Shown one piece after another: positions 35,401-49,019 of a DNA stretch of 64,000 bases. Below the pieces are notes generated by a model. The model had not been told where the DNA came from. It was given only the letters and a program-made list of their open reading frames with translations, and searched no databases. Position 1 is the first letter of the stretch. Each line of letters begins with the position of its first letter. A program made the position numbers and the translations under genes. The stretch is from NCBI RefSeq assembly GCF_949628215.1, contig NC_134283.1, forward strand, positions 31,040,975 through 31,104,974, written 5' to 3'. Origin of the DNA: Phalacrocorax aristotelis (lineage: Eukaryota; Chordata; Aves; Suliformes; Phalacrocoracidae).

Positions 35401-38400
35401 CCTGTGGAGTGGAGAAAGCAGCAGTTACAAGAACAGCAGCAGAAGGTAGGTGGAAAGAAGAGAAATTGTGCATGAGGAAACCCAGGCAAATGCCCCTCTG
35501 AACAACAGGATGCTCCTAAAAACAGCTCCGCCAGTGACTCGCAGCGAGTGGCTGGAGCACACCCGGGCGAAGAGGGGCGCGGGCGATGGCTGCCCAGCCG
35601 ACATCTGTGTTCAGTGACAATAGCACGGCCTGACAAGTTCATTGTAGCTCGGCACGGGGCAGCAGGTGGGAGAGGCAGCGTGCACAGCCACCTGCTCGGC
35701 CGCCTGTGCGCCTGTCCCCCGGGGCCATGAGCCGCCACGGATGCTTCGCTGCATCCTCAACCCAGGGAAGGGGTGGCCGGTGTGCTGTGCCCAGGTAGGG
35801 TGAGGGGTTGACACACGCCACTGGAGTTTATATCAGAGGGGGGCTCTTAAAGTAGCTGTGGAAAGGTTGTGCTTTTACCTTTTGTAGACTTCACTTGGTT
35901 AGAGAGCAGTATGTTTGTTTTTTCTTCATTACAAAAAAATAAATCTGTTTTAAGATAATTTTTGTGCCTGGAATTTAGCAATGTGTGATGGAAGGCTCAA
36001 ACATGTATGAAAATAGATGAGGAAAAAACAAAGCAGCCAAGCCAAATCCTACACCTGTAACTCTTCCTGAACCCACCAGGCAGTGGGAGAGCTCAGCTGC
36101 TCTCAGCACTTGGCTTGTGCTATCTGAATGTCATTATTGTACAATAGGGTTTGATCTGAATTGGCATCATTCTTGCTGGGGAGTGAATGGACTGAGAGCG
36201 ATTGAAAGCAGCCGAGGATCCAGCCTCCTGTGCCTGTGCTAAGTAAGTATCTGTGCAGCAGTCAGCTCTGGTTTAGAGGCCAAAGTCAATTCAGAATAAG
36301 ACCAATAAACTCAGGCTGTTCACTTCTGATCGGCCCTGCCGTAATTCAGGGAGAACAGATAGGGATTTTTTTTCTCCTCTCTCTCTGTAAGTGGCAGCTA
36401 GGAACAACAGGGTCTGTCTGATTTGGGGTAGCATGAGGAACTGACCGTGTCTTGATGTTTGCTGTACAAGTCTGTTTTCTGAGCTTTTTGATATTTACTT
36501 GTACACTGGGATGGAGCATTCATAGGCCCATTCTGATTTACTGAAAATCTGGCTCACGGGTGCCATTTAACAATCCTGCTTGTTGCCAAATGCTTCAGCA
36601 CACGTTTCTGGTTTGAGTTTTCATCTTCATAACTGCATGCATTTAGTTTTCCTGTTTGCATGTACAAATGCTTGTCTAGGCTGACAGCCGTATGTGGGGA
36701 GCCAGGAAAGGCAGTGGGATTGCAGACTTCACTAAGAGGCCAGACTGATCTGTATATTTTGACTAGCTAGCCTTGCACCTAACTCCCCCCACTGCATGGT
36801 CTTTGTGTGCCACTCGAGTGCAGTGCTGAAGATGATCCCTTCTGTTTGTATTGTTTACGGATGCAGTGAGTAAACACACACCTGAATGCAAAGATACTGG
36901 TTCTGTCGTTGCATTAAAATAGTAGGCTTGCTTCTCATGTGACAAGCCAAAATATGTGGAAGCAAAGAGAATAGCTGAAAATGTTTCTGTCTTCATGCAA
37001 AAGCCAAGCTCCACTTTGCTCATTTTGGTGCCAGATACTGTATGGCAGATCTGGTTTCATAGAAGTCTCCGCTGCTGGGAGCTGAAGGCAGTGCAGCACC
37101 TTCCTGGGGGGCACAGCATCTCTGGGAAGCCTGTCTGTCTGTCCTCCTGAGTCTCCAATCTTAAACCAGTCTTAAAAGGGCTGCAAGATTCACCCCTTCA
37201 GCTGAGCTTTCCCAACTCATGGAGCACAGCACTTGAGTGCTCTAATTAAAAATGTATTGCCGGATTTCAAGGAATCTCAGTGTTAGAAGTTTTTTTGGTA
37301 CCTTCCTTTGGTGTTCTAAGATGGCCATTTAAAAAACCAGGAATGTTTAAAAAGATGCTTAAAAGGTATTTAGGGGTTTGCTTTTATTTATGAAGAGTAA
37401 ATTAAAATATAGTTGTTTCATGGCAAGTTCATCTTAATTCAGTGCCTAATAACACAGGTATTACATTTCTGCTGAATAAAGCCTTATTTTAGTTAAGAGA
37501 TGTTGTTTAAAAAGTAATCCACTCTTGAATGAAGCGTTCCTGATGATGGTGAATTGATTTGAAATTGAAGTGCCTAATCACAGTCACAGTAAAAATATAT
37601 GTCTTGCTCCTGGTGTTTTTTTTGGGGGGTTGTGGGTTGGTTTTGTTTGTTTCTTTCTGGGTGTTGTTGTTGTTCCTCCCCACCCCCCTACCCCCACCCC
37701 CCTTTTTTATAATTTTAGCTTCTAGCCCTTGGAACTGGTGGCACACTTGTTTGCTTGATGCTGCCATTTCAGAGTCCTACATAGGAGATTCAGATATTCA
37801 GATTTGCTTCACCTCCTGGTTTTCCATTTGTCCAACCTAACAAAAAGTGCTCCCATCCTCTCTCTTTACTTCCAGAGGGGTCTCTCCCACTGGAAATGTG
37901 CTTCACTGGAGGCTAAGGCAAAGACCTGGAGCAGAGGATGCTCTCATGAATCAGTGTGGTGCTCCCTCCCTCCTTACATAGTCTGTTGTACAGCTTCAAT
38001 TTCTGTGCTGAGGCTGTTCTTTTAGTGGTTGAATTAATCTTCCCAGCATTGACACAAAATTAGCAACAGTCTGTTACCAGTATGGCTTGAATTTGTTTCC
38101 CTAGGAAGTAATACAAATGACCTTATTTTTTCTTAGGGATGGTGCATAACCACATCACATCCCAGAAAGTATTGGGGGGCAAACCGGAGAGCTGAGACTC
38201 CCAGCAGCTCTGAAAGCACAGAGGAGTCGGTTTGGCAATGTGGGATAACGACTGTAGTTAGATCTTGATTATGCTAAAGTGGCCAGGAGTGAAATAATTA
38301 AAATATAGATATTTGCTTTCTCCTGAGTTTCAGAGTTAACAACCCATTCTGCCAAGCAGGGCTACTTCATGTGTCAAGGATCTCGGATGCTTCAGACACG

Positions 38401-38480
38401 GAAAGTCTCAAGAATATTAATCTCTCTTATTCTTGAGTCACAGGATTAGTCTGAAAACAATTAAAATAAATTTTAATTCT
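26431..38480. other. Intergenic DNA, left part of the TLX3-NPM1 interval
   Basis: No gene recognised. Simple-sequence spots are an A/T-rich run near 29667-29703 and a T/G-rich then C-rich tract at about 37613-37705. A stretch at about 30740-30850 weakly resembles antisense CR1 (GTGTCATCAGCAAAG). A G+C-rich patch at about 35520-35760 has few distinctive features beyond an ACAATAG...CATTGTAG pair of SOX-like sites. Confidence 0.5.
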
Positions 38481-38719
38481 TGAGCTCAGTATGCTTGCCA
38501 ATTCTGTGAGCGCCCACGCACGGCACCACCAGGGTAAAGCCTGCTCTGCTCACTGCCCACCGGCACGGCACCGGGGGAGGTGGGTGTCAGAAGAAGATAC
38601 TGCAGCGAGATACTGAGGGGGCCAGGTTGCTGCTCCCCAGGGGCCAGGATCGGATGCGGCATCCCCCACAGCACAGCAGCCAGGGAGCTCCCCCCTGCCA
38701 ATAACGCGTGTGCGGCCGC

Positions 38720-40080
38720 TCGGTCAAGGGGGCTCTTGTCCTGCCTGGCCAAAATTTATTGGTGCGAGGGCTGATAATTGATAGCTCTGAAAGATGCATT
38801 GTAGGCTATTCTGTTGCTGGGAAAGGAGGCGTGTTAATGGGGTATTGTATGGACCCCTGTGATCCTCGGATGCTTTGTCAGTCGTGAAAAGTTAGCAAGG
38901 AGAAGCCTTGTTCCTCTGGTGCCGCCTCCCTCTGATTTACTGCCGCTCCCCTTTGCTTCGGAAGTGCCGCGACATTCCCGAGTAAATAGGGATGTATGGA
39001 CGATTTTGTCTCCCTCCTTTTCCTCCTCTCATCTGCTTTTCCCAAATATGTAAACTCTGAGGAAGCTTTATTCTTCTTCAATGATCATTCAATTGTCTCC
39101 AGACTGTATCTTTTGGTAAATTTATTGCTGGCTATTTTAAAAAAAAACCCAAATGCATTTTGCATATTAACACGTAACTCTTGTTCCTGTCTGCTCAGTT
39201 TGGAAATGGTTGGATTGCTTTTATAAAGAAAAAAATGGCTAATAAAATTGGCCTCAGCACCGTTGCTTTGCAATTCTTATGAACAGTAAAGTGCTACTTA
39301 CAGTCATTGATGTTAAAAGCTATTTCTAAATTATGGTGCCATTTATTATCTCTAGTGTCCAAAGTAAGTTTAAATGATGCTTATAATTCATGTTTTACCA
39401 AATTTCCTTTTCCCCCCGAGGATACCTCTGATTAACTTATGCACATTTAAGCGCTTTTTAAATTCTTCTTTTATTGCCATTATGCTCTGAAAATCTCAGC
39501 GATTCTCAAAAATGGGTAATAAACTTGAGATAAAATGCTGCAGTTTTAGATCAATGCTGACATATCACTGTGGTGATTTCTTCAGAGCTAAAGTGATAAT
39601 GCTTCATATTTACAGAATATATACTAGGTTATTACTACAGTATTACCATTTTGTTCTAAGATGAAATGAGTAATTTACCAATTTATTAAACAGTTACATT
39701 TAAGTATTGCTTAGGACATTACCACACCAATCTGTTTACTTAGCTTGAAGAGTTACCATTAAGAAACCCTGTTTATTTAGGTAAAATTTGTAATGATCAT
39801 GCCCTCCATTAAGAAACTTATTTTTCTGCAAGCCTAATTGCCTGGAAATGAGTTTCTCCTTATTTACTATGGTGCATTCTGCTAAGCCAGCTAAAAACGT
39901 CACCCTCACAAGAATTGCTGGAGAAATTAATAATACATATATGGAACAGTTTTAATTAGTATAATACCAAATGTTAATAAAAGATTTATGATCCAGTTAA
40001 AAGTTCTAACGATCACAACAGGAAAAGGTCTAAAATGTGGCGGCGGTGATCCGTTAAAAATAAACAAATGCTGCCAAACT
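38720..40080. promoter_or_regulatory. Candidate conserved noncoding cluster, TLX3-NPM1 interval
   Basis: After a small GC-rich patch (38.5-38.7 kb) the sequence becomes low-complexity-free AT-rich DNA with frequent TAAT/ATTA cores and POU-like TTTGCATATTAA. Other segments of note are ATTTATTGGTGCGAGGG and GGCTGATAATTGATAG. It contains no repeats and no open frame of note. This texture, about 15 kb downstream of TLX3, resembles long-range enhancer clusters around homeobox genes. Conservation could not be tested. Confidence 0.35.
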
Positions 40081-43000
40081 CTTCAAATTGTGGACAGAGG
40101 AGATTTTTTTTCCTGCTCCTGTCCTTATGTGAGTCCCAGCTCAGTTATCTGTAAGGTCAGGCTCTGACCCCACACAAACCAGAGTAAATCCAGAATGGCA
40201 AGAGAATAGCCATGGGGGGTTTTCCTGGTATGATGGGAGGGGATGGAGAAGCCTGCCATGGTGGAAGAGGCTGCATTTAATTCAGCTGGTGCCACTAGGA
40301 TGTGAGCAGGCAGCTCCTGCCTGGGAGATGCAAACCACAGCCAGCCCAAGGTGGGTCTAGCAGGAGCTTCAGCATTGTGGGGCACAATATTTAGCCCAGC
40401 TCTGGGAAAAAAGCCCATTTTGAGAAGCTCAGAAGGCCAACAGTGGAGGATGGGGACAGAATCGGCTTGGCTCCAGACAAAGGCAGAAGTAATAAGCAGC
40501 AGCTGAACTTCCAGAGGTTAATCCCTCTGGAGGAGCACGTCAAATGGTACCTCAAGTCACAAATATCTCAGGTTCACCTTGCAGCTCGGCCCTGTGCAGC
40601 ACAGGGACAGTCTCTGCCGAAGGCTGAGCCTGGGGCCGACCAGAAGCGAAGATGGACGAGTCTTGTGGAGTTGGGCTGCTTGCTGCTGGTCAGGTGAGTG
40701 TTGGTGGGTGAAGGCACTGAATTGACTGTCTCAAACACAGGTCTTCTAAAGTTGGAAGGGGGTTTCTAAACGAGCGACCCTCTGTAGCCATGTGGGCAGG
40801 AGGTGTGCTGGGCAACTTACTGCCAAGACCTGATCTGAGTGTCTTTAGTCCGATGATATAAATTAATATCCTGCCTTAAACTCCCTGGAATGTACCCGGC
40901 TAGAAGTCTCACGGGGGTCTTCAAGACAAAGCTCTTAAGTGATGTTGGAATCATTAGCCTTAAGAGTTGGAGCTTGAGCCATTTTCAGTGCCATTAGAGA
41001 AGGCTGAACTGTAAGCTGCTTCCCAGGGCTGTTTCTTTAGACCAGTACTGCTCCGCATCCCTCTCATTAGATCCCAGAGGGTAGATCATAAGTAAGAAAA
41101 AGTGCTAAATACTCTGCTCCACCCAGAAGGGCCATTGTTCTTGGAAGTCCGAGTAGAAATACATACTGCTTGCTTGGATTTTGGAGCAGGAACAAGTGCT
41201 GTGATCTTTATTTTTTTCCTCAGACGTTGCCTGCTTCCAGCAGTACTGATAGGAGTGGGCTTCTCTCTTCTGGTATGGTTTAGGAATACTCAAAGGAAAT
41301 ATTAGAAGCCAGTCTTGTCCCACACCCCATCAAGGTGCTCAAACTCAGTTTGCACGTGCTGTCTCTCACTCCCTGCATTGGTCCATCAGGAGCAAGGTCA
41401 CATGGCATTGCACCATGCAAAGACAACTCTTTATGCAAGGTATGTACCCAAGAAGGAGTCAGGAGCATAACTCCAGCTCAGGGGCAGCAAGGGCAGAGAG
41501 GAGCTGGAGATGACCTTTCCCAGTGGGTTTGCTCCAGCCAAAGGTCTGCCATGGTAGGATGAACATGTAGGATAAGTAGGATGAATGTCTTGCGGGTGGA
41601 GCTGGGCTTCTTTACTGCCTTGGGGGAGGCCAGTACCCCAGTACAAACAATTGGTGGAAAAGTTTCTGTCCATAACAAAAATGGAAGTCCCATGCCTGTC
41701 ACAACCTATATCTTTTGAGGCAGTGAATGGGTTCAGCTGTATTTAATTAGGAGCACTTTCTCATTCCCTGTTGCTAGGGTGCTGGGCTGTGTGCAGCTCA
41801 GGAAGGTGCTGGTTGCAGAAGCATGGGGGTAATGCGAACTGTGCAGTCTTGTTCTTCAGTGGTAAAACCTCTCCTTGCTCAGGGTGCAAAGCCCTTCATC
41901 TTAAGATTTGGGGTGCTGAAGTGGATTTACACTCTGGGCTGGGGCCTGTTTCCTTTTTTAAAATTGCTCTTAGGGAGCTGCCTGTGAAATATTTGAACCA
42001 GATTCACAGTTGGAGTCTCCGGGTGCTGCCTGCCCACTGCCCTGCCCCAGGAGGTCCTTGCTCTGCTTTGGAGAATAAATGAATATCAAAGAATCACTGA
42101 ATTGTCTGGGAAATATAAAGACTTTATTCATTCCTAAACTTCATAATGTGACTTTCCTTATTTCCTTCCTTATTTGCTCTTTCCAAGGCCAGAAAAGGAA
42201 ACACCATATTTATTCTTGCTAATGTAGCAATATTGATTAAGTCATAAAGCACATATAAATACATATTGACTCATATTACATTAAAGTAACTATCACTTAC
42301 TACTTGTTCCTCAATAATACTATAATTATGTAAAAAAAAGCATTACAACTGACATTACCTCAAGGAAAGTGGGATCTACCATCACTACTAATATTAGGTT
42401 TTGGCAAACAAAAGATCTAAAAAGGATGCAAGTGTTAAAAATGGAAAAACACCTCCCTTCTCCCCCAGCAGTGACTAGATATTGCTAGCTGTACCGGTCA
42501 TTCAGACACAGGTCTTGACCTCTGATTATTTGGCCAGTACTTTAGTTTTGTTGCAAAACTTTGTTGTGGGTGATGTCCTGACCTGTGGCATGAGAGGATG
42601 GGTCTGTCATCAGCATTGGCACATCTCTTGCAGAACTGGGGGGTTGTCTCTGGCCATGGCTGGAGGGGGAGCACAGCTCTGTGCTTTGGGTGTTGGAGCA
42701 AGGTGCTGCCTGCCTACAGCTGTGTCTGCACCTCGGTTGTTCCCACCAAACTGATGTCTTAAGCCTAAACAAAAAATCGAGATCCTCACAACCCCCCCTT
42801 AATTCTGGAGGTTCCTCACACTGCCAGGCACCCAGCTTTCTGCCTCCAAAGTCTCTCAAGTGCCAAGATTTTTGCAGATTTCAAACGTTGTCACAGATAA
42901 CCGCACGCTGGCTGCGCACTGCTCCAGCAGCAGGCGTTCAGCCGCGTTCACGATGGCATTCATGGGTGGTAGGGTGGCCCCTGGTATAGGATCTGCTGGG

Positions 43001-46000
43001 TGCTCAGTGCCTGCGTCCCAAAAAGCTGACTGGACCTTGCAGGTCTGCAGGTCGTGTGGGCACAGAGCAAGGACTTCCTGTATTCACCAGACGAAGGTAC
43101 TGGCTCTATAAGGCAACGAGTGCTTAGGGCATCCTTCAGAAAACAGGGTCAAATTTCTGTTTTAATTTGAGCAGAAGAGGGACTTCAGTCTGGGTATTCA
43201 GCATCCTAAGGACAACATCACTTCTCTGCCTTTTGAATGAGAAAGGATGCATGTGGTTTACAAACCTGGGAGCAGGGAGAGCAGCCACAGCCATCACCCC
43301 TGGTAGGAGCAGATTCCTCTCTCCATCAAGGACCTGAGAGCTTTGGTGCTTTCTGCTGCAGCTTCTTCCTCTTGGGTAGCTTCTGGCTTGGTATATTGGA
43401 TTTTGTCTCCTGGACTTAGAAATTTGAGCTTTTTCCTAAATATAACCTGTGAGTGAAATGCATAAGGTGTCAGGACAGCCGGCCCATAAATCTTGACTTA
43501 TGGGGCTCAAGGATGATGTGGTTGCTGCAGAACTGATGCCCAGTCTGTGCACTGGAAGCCACTGAATGTGGTGGGAAGGGGGACATGCAGGTAGAAACCA
43601 TCCAGCTGGTGGATAGCAGTGGGAAGGTAAACCTTATTTCTAGGAGGGTAAATAGGGTAGAAATTGCAGGAAAGGTGCTTAGCTTCTTGCTGATGAAAAT
43701 TAAGCATCTTTGGACTTCAGGGCTGGGCAAGGTGACTGTGGTGACAAGGTGAAACCACAACTGGCAAGAAATTGAGTGTACCCAATCTTCAAAAATGCTC
43801 AGGAGCTTCTGTGGCTGTGCAGGAGGAGGAACTTGGCTAAGGCAAGGGGGCGAGTGGCATGTGTGCGGGATGAGCTGTGCTGCCTTGCTCCTTCTGTTGT
43901 GCAAAGACTCCAAGATCTGGAATTGTGCTGCAGGTTGACTGTGCAGCAATTTAAGGATTTCTGTTAGGTTTAAGAAACTCGGTCCTTATCAGGATTTGGC
44001 CACTGCTTCACACAACCTGGAAGACTGCATGCATGTGTGCTGCCTTCCTATGTGCAGTACTAAATGAATAAAACCAGAAGAAGAATTTTTTCAATACTCT
44101 GATTTCTCTTTTGCAGAATGTGTTTAGCCTTTTCCGTGCAAAGAAAAAATCCAGCAAAATACTGTCCACATGGCTATTTTATGCTTCTGCTTGTCTTTTC
44201 TTCTCTTTATAATGAGCATAATGTGATATCTGATCCCTGCTCTTTTTAGTGGTTGTGTGCCACTCTGACAGCACTAGCGCTGTTATTTCTTAGATAAGCT
44301 AATCACTTCTTAATGACTGGACAAGGTATCTTTATTTAACTACATAAAGAGGTTTAACTTTTCCCGTTAAGATATGACTGTTGGTTTATGTTTTGTTAAT
44401 GACATGTAACATTGGTGTAAGACTCAGGTGGTACACACATGTCAAAGCAGCCTTGCGCTGCTGGTTGTAGAAAGGCTGTGAAAGGAGCAGGGATAGGAGG
44501 AACTTGTTATCTATTAATCAGAATTTATTAAGGAAGCCCTCTTGCGAGCCTGGCTAGCTGCTGCTGCTTCATGGCCCAGTGTGTGGCCACAGGGCTGGTG
44601 CTGCAAAATCAGAGGTGGGTCAAGGCCCATCACAAGGGATTGTGTTTATGATTGAACACATATAGAAGTGCTTATTTGTAAGACCATTTTAAGTGCTTGC
44701 TGTAAGATTATTGTAAGGACTTATTTATAAGATAAACACTTCCCTAAAGTGTGCAAGAACAAGGAGCAGTACTCAGCTCCATATGTAAGCAGTGCACATA
44801 TAGCTCCATATTTCCTCATCAACCTGCTGTTTCCCCCTTTCTTCTCAAAAGACGAAGTGGTAGCTAGATGAGATGAGATGCGCAGAGCTCTGCCCTGCAG
44901 TGTTCAGGCTCCCGTGCTCACAGCAGAACCCTGTTTGACCTGGAGCTGCCTGAGGCACCCTCCTGCAGAGGGGCACCAAGGGTGCGGTGGGGCACCAGGA
45001 AGCCCAAATGATGCCAAACTGCATTGTGCAAGGGAGCGGCTGTTGTCCACACTGGCCTCGTGCTCATGGGCAGCAGGGCCATCCATGCAAGGCTGGTGCA
45101 AGCTGAAGCCTTGGTGTGCACTGCTGGTAGCAGGGTTGGACACAAGACAGCTGAATTTAAAAGTTCAACCCTCTGGGCCCTGAGATAAAGGACCCAGACA
45201 CAAACACCGTCATGCAAAAATGTGTTTTCTGGGCTAGGTTTTCTCTGTGTAAAAATGAAAGAGGAGAATAAGGCCAGTGAGACTAGATCAGAGCATTTAT
45301 CTGCACTTTGAAAAGTAATTGGAGATCTGGCCAGGAACAAAACTCCCAGCATCTTTGAGCTCAGACTTTGTGATACCTCCTGCTCTAGCTCCATGAGCCT
45401 GCAGATGTCAAGAGAAACTGGCTTTTGAATTAGTTTTATCTGTTAGCACCCTGTGCACATGCCCTTTCAAGTTCTGGATAAATCTACAAGCTCACTGTGG
45501 TGCTTCAAGGCTTGCTTTCTCTACCATCATTTAGACCAAAGTTTTTTGGAAGGATGCAGGAACACAAGATGCTTCCAGCCCCAAGCCCACAGCTGCCGGC
45601 ACCTCCCTGGGCTGGGTCCTTTTCTGGGGCAGAAGGGCGAGCACTCAGGTAGAGAGCCAGGCCCTTTAAAGCATCTGAAACTATTTTGCCAAAACTGAAG
45701 GCAGCAAAAATCGTTTCTTTCTTTATTTGAAAGTTTCGTCCTTAACATTTATGAGTATCTTAAAGTGTTAGTTTGGCAGAGGATCTGTATTCCTGCCTGA
45801 CAAGAAAAGGGCCAGTCCAGTCCTTGGGGTTTTAATTTTACTGGCTGGCTCTAATGTCAGTCTTATCAATGATATCTTTTCTTTCCCAGTAGCATGTTCT
45901 AATAAGAAACTAAATCACGAAGACAAAAAGCTTCTGGCATCTCCATTTTGTTGGCTCCTACCTCCATCTATGGCATGTTTACAAGAAAACATTTATCGCT

Positions 46001-49000
46001 GGAGCACTTGCCTGCAATAAGGAAAGAGCTGATAGCAACATCTTTTAAGGGGAGCCCTTCCCGCTCAGCTGGGCGGGTGCAGTGGGCTGGAGTGCCCTCT
46101 GCTGTGCTGCACAGCCCCATCTCCTTGGGACCAAATCCAGACCAGGCTAAAAATCACCCCCTCCCCCCCGCTCAAACTGTGTGCCTCCATGCTAGGCTTT
46201 TGGCAAGGGGAAGCAGCCTGGTGAAGCTCTTTCGAGGAGTGGGTGATCGGCTGGCTGTAAATTTGTAAGTGGATTGTGTAAGTACGGGGTAGAAATGGGT
46301 TTTCTTGGTAGGATTTGTAAGGGCTTCACACCCAGAGCACTGCAGATGGCAGAGTCGTCTGAGCATGAGTGACGGAAAATTCAGTGCATTTCAGAAATAC
46401 AGACTTACGTTGTGGCTGATCCCTACTAAGGGCAAAGGTATGCAGCAGAAAAGGGGAAAAAAACCCATTTGATAGGGTTTTGTATCTTAAAGAGCTCTCC
46501 AAACCCTATATAATGGGGTATCTTACGGTGTTTTTAAGCTGCACAGTTGGGTCCCCCAGCAAAACTGTAAGCAGGCCTGCCAGCCCTTGTCAAACCCATC
46601 TGAGTCCCCTTGACTGCCTGGATGTCAGAAGTGTTAATATCCTCTTTTGCAGATTGGAGAATGGGGGTAGCAAGAGGTCAAGTGGCTTCATTAGGCCCCA
46701 GAGGATTTTGCTGTTGGAGCTGAAAGCCGGAGCATGGCGTGGCAGGGAGCACTTTGTCTGGCGCTTGGGGCTTCAAAGGCCTGTGCCTTGTAAATCCTCA
46801 CGCACTTTGATCTCACACTTAAACTTGCATTTAACTTTGTCCCTTGCAATTTTTGCTGCTGGTGCAGCAGGCGCTGATGTTTTCTGAAAGGGGTCAGCAA
46901 GCTTGTGGGGTGGCTTCGTCCTCCCTTGCCATGGGGGGTCTCTGCCAAGGGAAACGCCGCTGGTTGTGGTGGGGATTCAGTGCCCTTCCAAATCCCGCAG
47001 GGAAGTGAGCAGCAAGAGGCATCTCTGGGCAATTCTGGCATCAACTGCAATAGTAATAACAATTAGCAATTATGCAGAGTTATATGCCTTTGGTGCCTAT
47101 TACAGGCATCAATGAGTTCTGTTTCTGTTTTCTACTTGTAGCTTGGCCTGATGCTTGCATTTTAATAGCAGATGCTGTGAGATAATTAGAGCCACTGCAG
47201 ATAATACTGGGGGTGATTTGCTGCCGCACGCAGTGTGGCATGGCCAGTCAACCTTTTTGGCCCTCCCAGTTATGTGCCAAAGTCTTTGACAGTTGAAAGC
47301 CACATGCCATGTAGCGTGTATTCTGGAGAAGGTGGGGCAAGAATGGGAAATGGTTTCTGCTGCCCACAGCAGAGTTGTCCTGGGATCCATTTCCAGGTGA
47401 TGTGCCAGGGACGGGGTGGCAGGTACTGCTCTGGAGCTGTGGGGTCCCATGGGGATTTGCTCTACCATCTTCTTACCTGGTGTGCTCTCCAGAGTCAGAG
47501 CTGCTAGAAACAAGCTTGGAAACGATGGCTGGGAGGCTGGGGAGGCTGTAAAGTCTCCCACCAGGCTCTGTGGATCCGCAGTGCTCCCTCCTTGCCGACG
47601 CCGGGGAACAAACGCACGTTTACTGAGGAGATGAAATGCAGATCTGTGCTTCAGCTTCTCCTCCATTCCTCCAATTCCCCTAGAAAAAAAAAAAAAGATG
47701 GTTAATGTAATATTACATCAGATTGGACTCTGAGGAGCAGAAAGCCAATTTTGGGGGAATGTGAGCCAACCTACATTTAACTGGGATGCTGATATTTACC
47801 GTTGCAGTGATCTGGGCCTGTAGCATGGGTGAAGTCACTGGCTGGGGATTCAAAGTCCAATTAGGCAGTGTTAATAGAGGAGGCGGCGATGCTTCATTGA
47901 GAGAAATTACTAAAATTGTACTTTTAGGACAGTCAATTAGCTATGTTTTGACAAAGCAACAAAAAGATGAAACTGAAGCCCTTGAAAAAAGAATGAGAGA
48001 ATTCAGAGGGAACATGTCTGTTTGGGGAATCCTAATATTTTTTGTTGAAATCATTAAGTGAAATAAAATACTATTTTAAACCAAAGGGGTAGAATATCTA
48101 ATTAAGATAGAAAAAAGGTTTGGGGAAGGGTATTGTTCAGGGGATTAGAGAAATGGTTTACAATTCATGTTGACTGAGGCGGGGCCCCCTGAATATATTA
48201 GGCATATTAGTAACAGGGATGGGAAAAATCTCTCAACAAGCTGATCTGTAGTTTAGGAAAGGTTTCTTTAGGTTGACTCCAAGGCTCCTGAACTCCAGAG
48301 TGAACTGTGGGAATGAAGCCAGGGAAATCAGGGAGATCGAGGGTGAGGCATGCTTTCGGAGCTCCTACACTGCAGCACGGTCCTAGTACTGGTGTGGGAG
48401 ACACTCCAGTGGCAAAGTGGGCTGCAGGGCTTGCACAGCCCTGGGAGAGCCAAGCAGCAAGGGGGAGAAGGATCTGGGGAGTCCAGGGTAACCTGGGTGG
48501 TGGGAGAAGGGGAAGTTGGTGGGGTAGTGCAGACAGCGGGTCCCTGGGGTATACCCTGTGTCCCTGGTAGCTGCAGGAGCCCATCCCTGAGCACTGGCTG
48601 ACCTACTGGCTAAGCCCCCCTGGATGACATGTGGCAAGATGCTTGGGTGCGTTCATTGGCTCACTGTTGATCTGGTTGTATTTCCTCTAAGACCTACATT
48701 TTTGCTTTGCAATTATATTTCCAGGAGTCAGTCTTAGACTGGTGTGTTCCTCCAGAACAGAGGATGGTATTGGGCTGGGGATCCCTCCCAGCCATTTCTG
48801 GGATGGTTGTGAGACCCTTGCCACCATACACCCCTTGAACAAAGCCCCAGCGCATGGAGAGGGCTGGCCCTGCCCTCAGGAGGGCACAGACTGGCCGGGG
48901 AGGTCAGGCAGTTTCTCTGGAAATTTCTCTGTAACTCTGGATGGTTTTCCCATGTTTTGCATCCAGTGGTCCAGAGGCTCCCACTCTTAACACACAGCTC

Positions 49001-49019
49001 CTGTAAAACTCTTCTGCCT
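40081..49019. other. Intergenic DNA, middle of the TLX3-NPM1 interval
   Basis: No gene recognised. AT-rich segments at 42090-42420 and 44200-44420 could be regulatory. A 91-codon frame at 47786-48061 (+) encodes a Lys/Glu-rich centre between two hydrophobic ends, but it matches nothing I know and has no supporting splice or promoter signals. Confidence 0.5.

Noticed and set aside
40443-40697. 84-codon + frame with a GTGAGT donor near its end
   Set aside because: A single donor-like site and no convincing acceptor or homology. It is not enough to call an exon.
42085-42125. AAAGAATCACTGAATTGTC as an antisense CR1 terminus
   Set aside because: Only a few bases resemble the CR1 end, and the adjoining sequence does not continue into CR1.
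47786-48061. 91-codon + frame with hydrophobic ends and a charged centre
   Set aside because: No family resemblance, no CpG island, no clear splice or promoter signals. It could be chance in AT-rich DNA.
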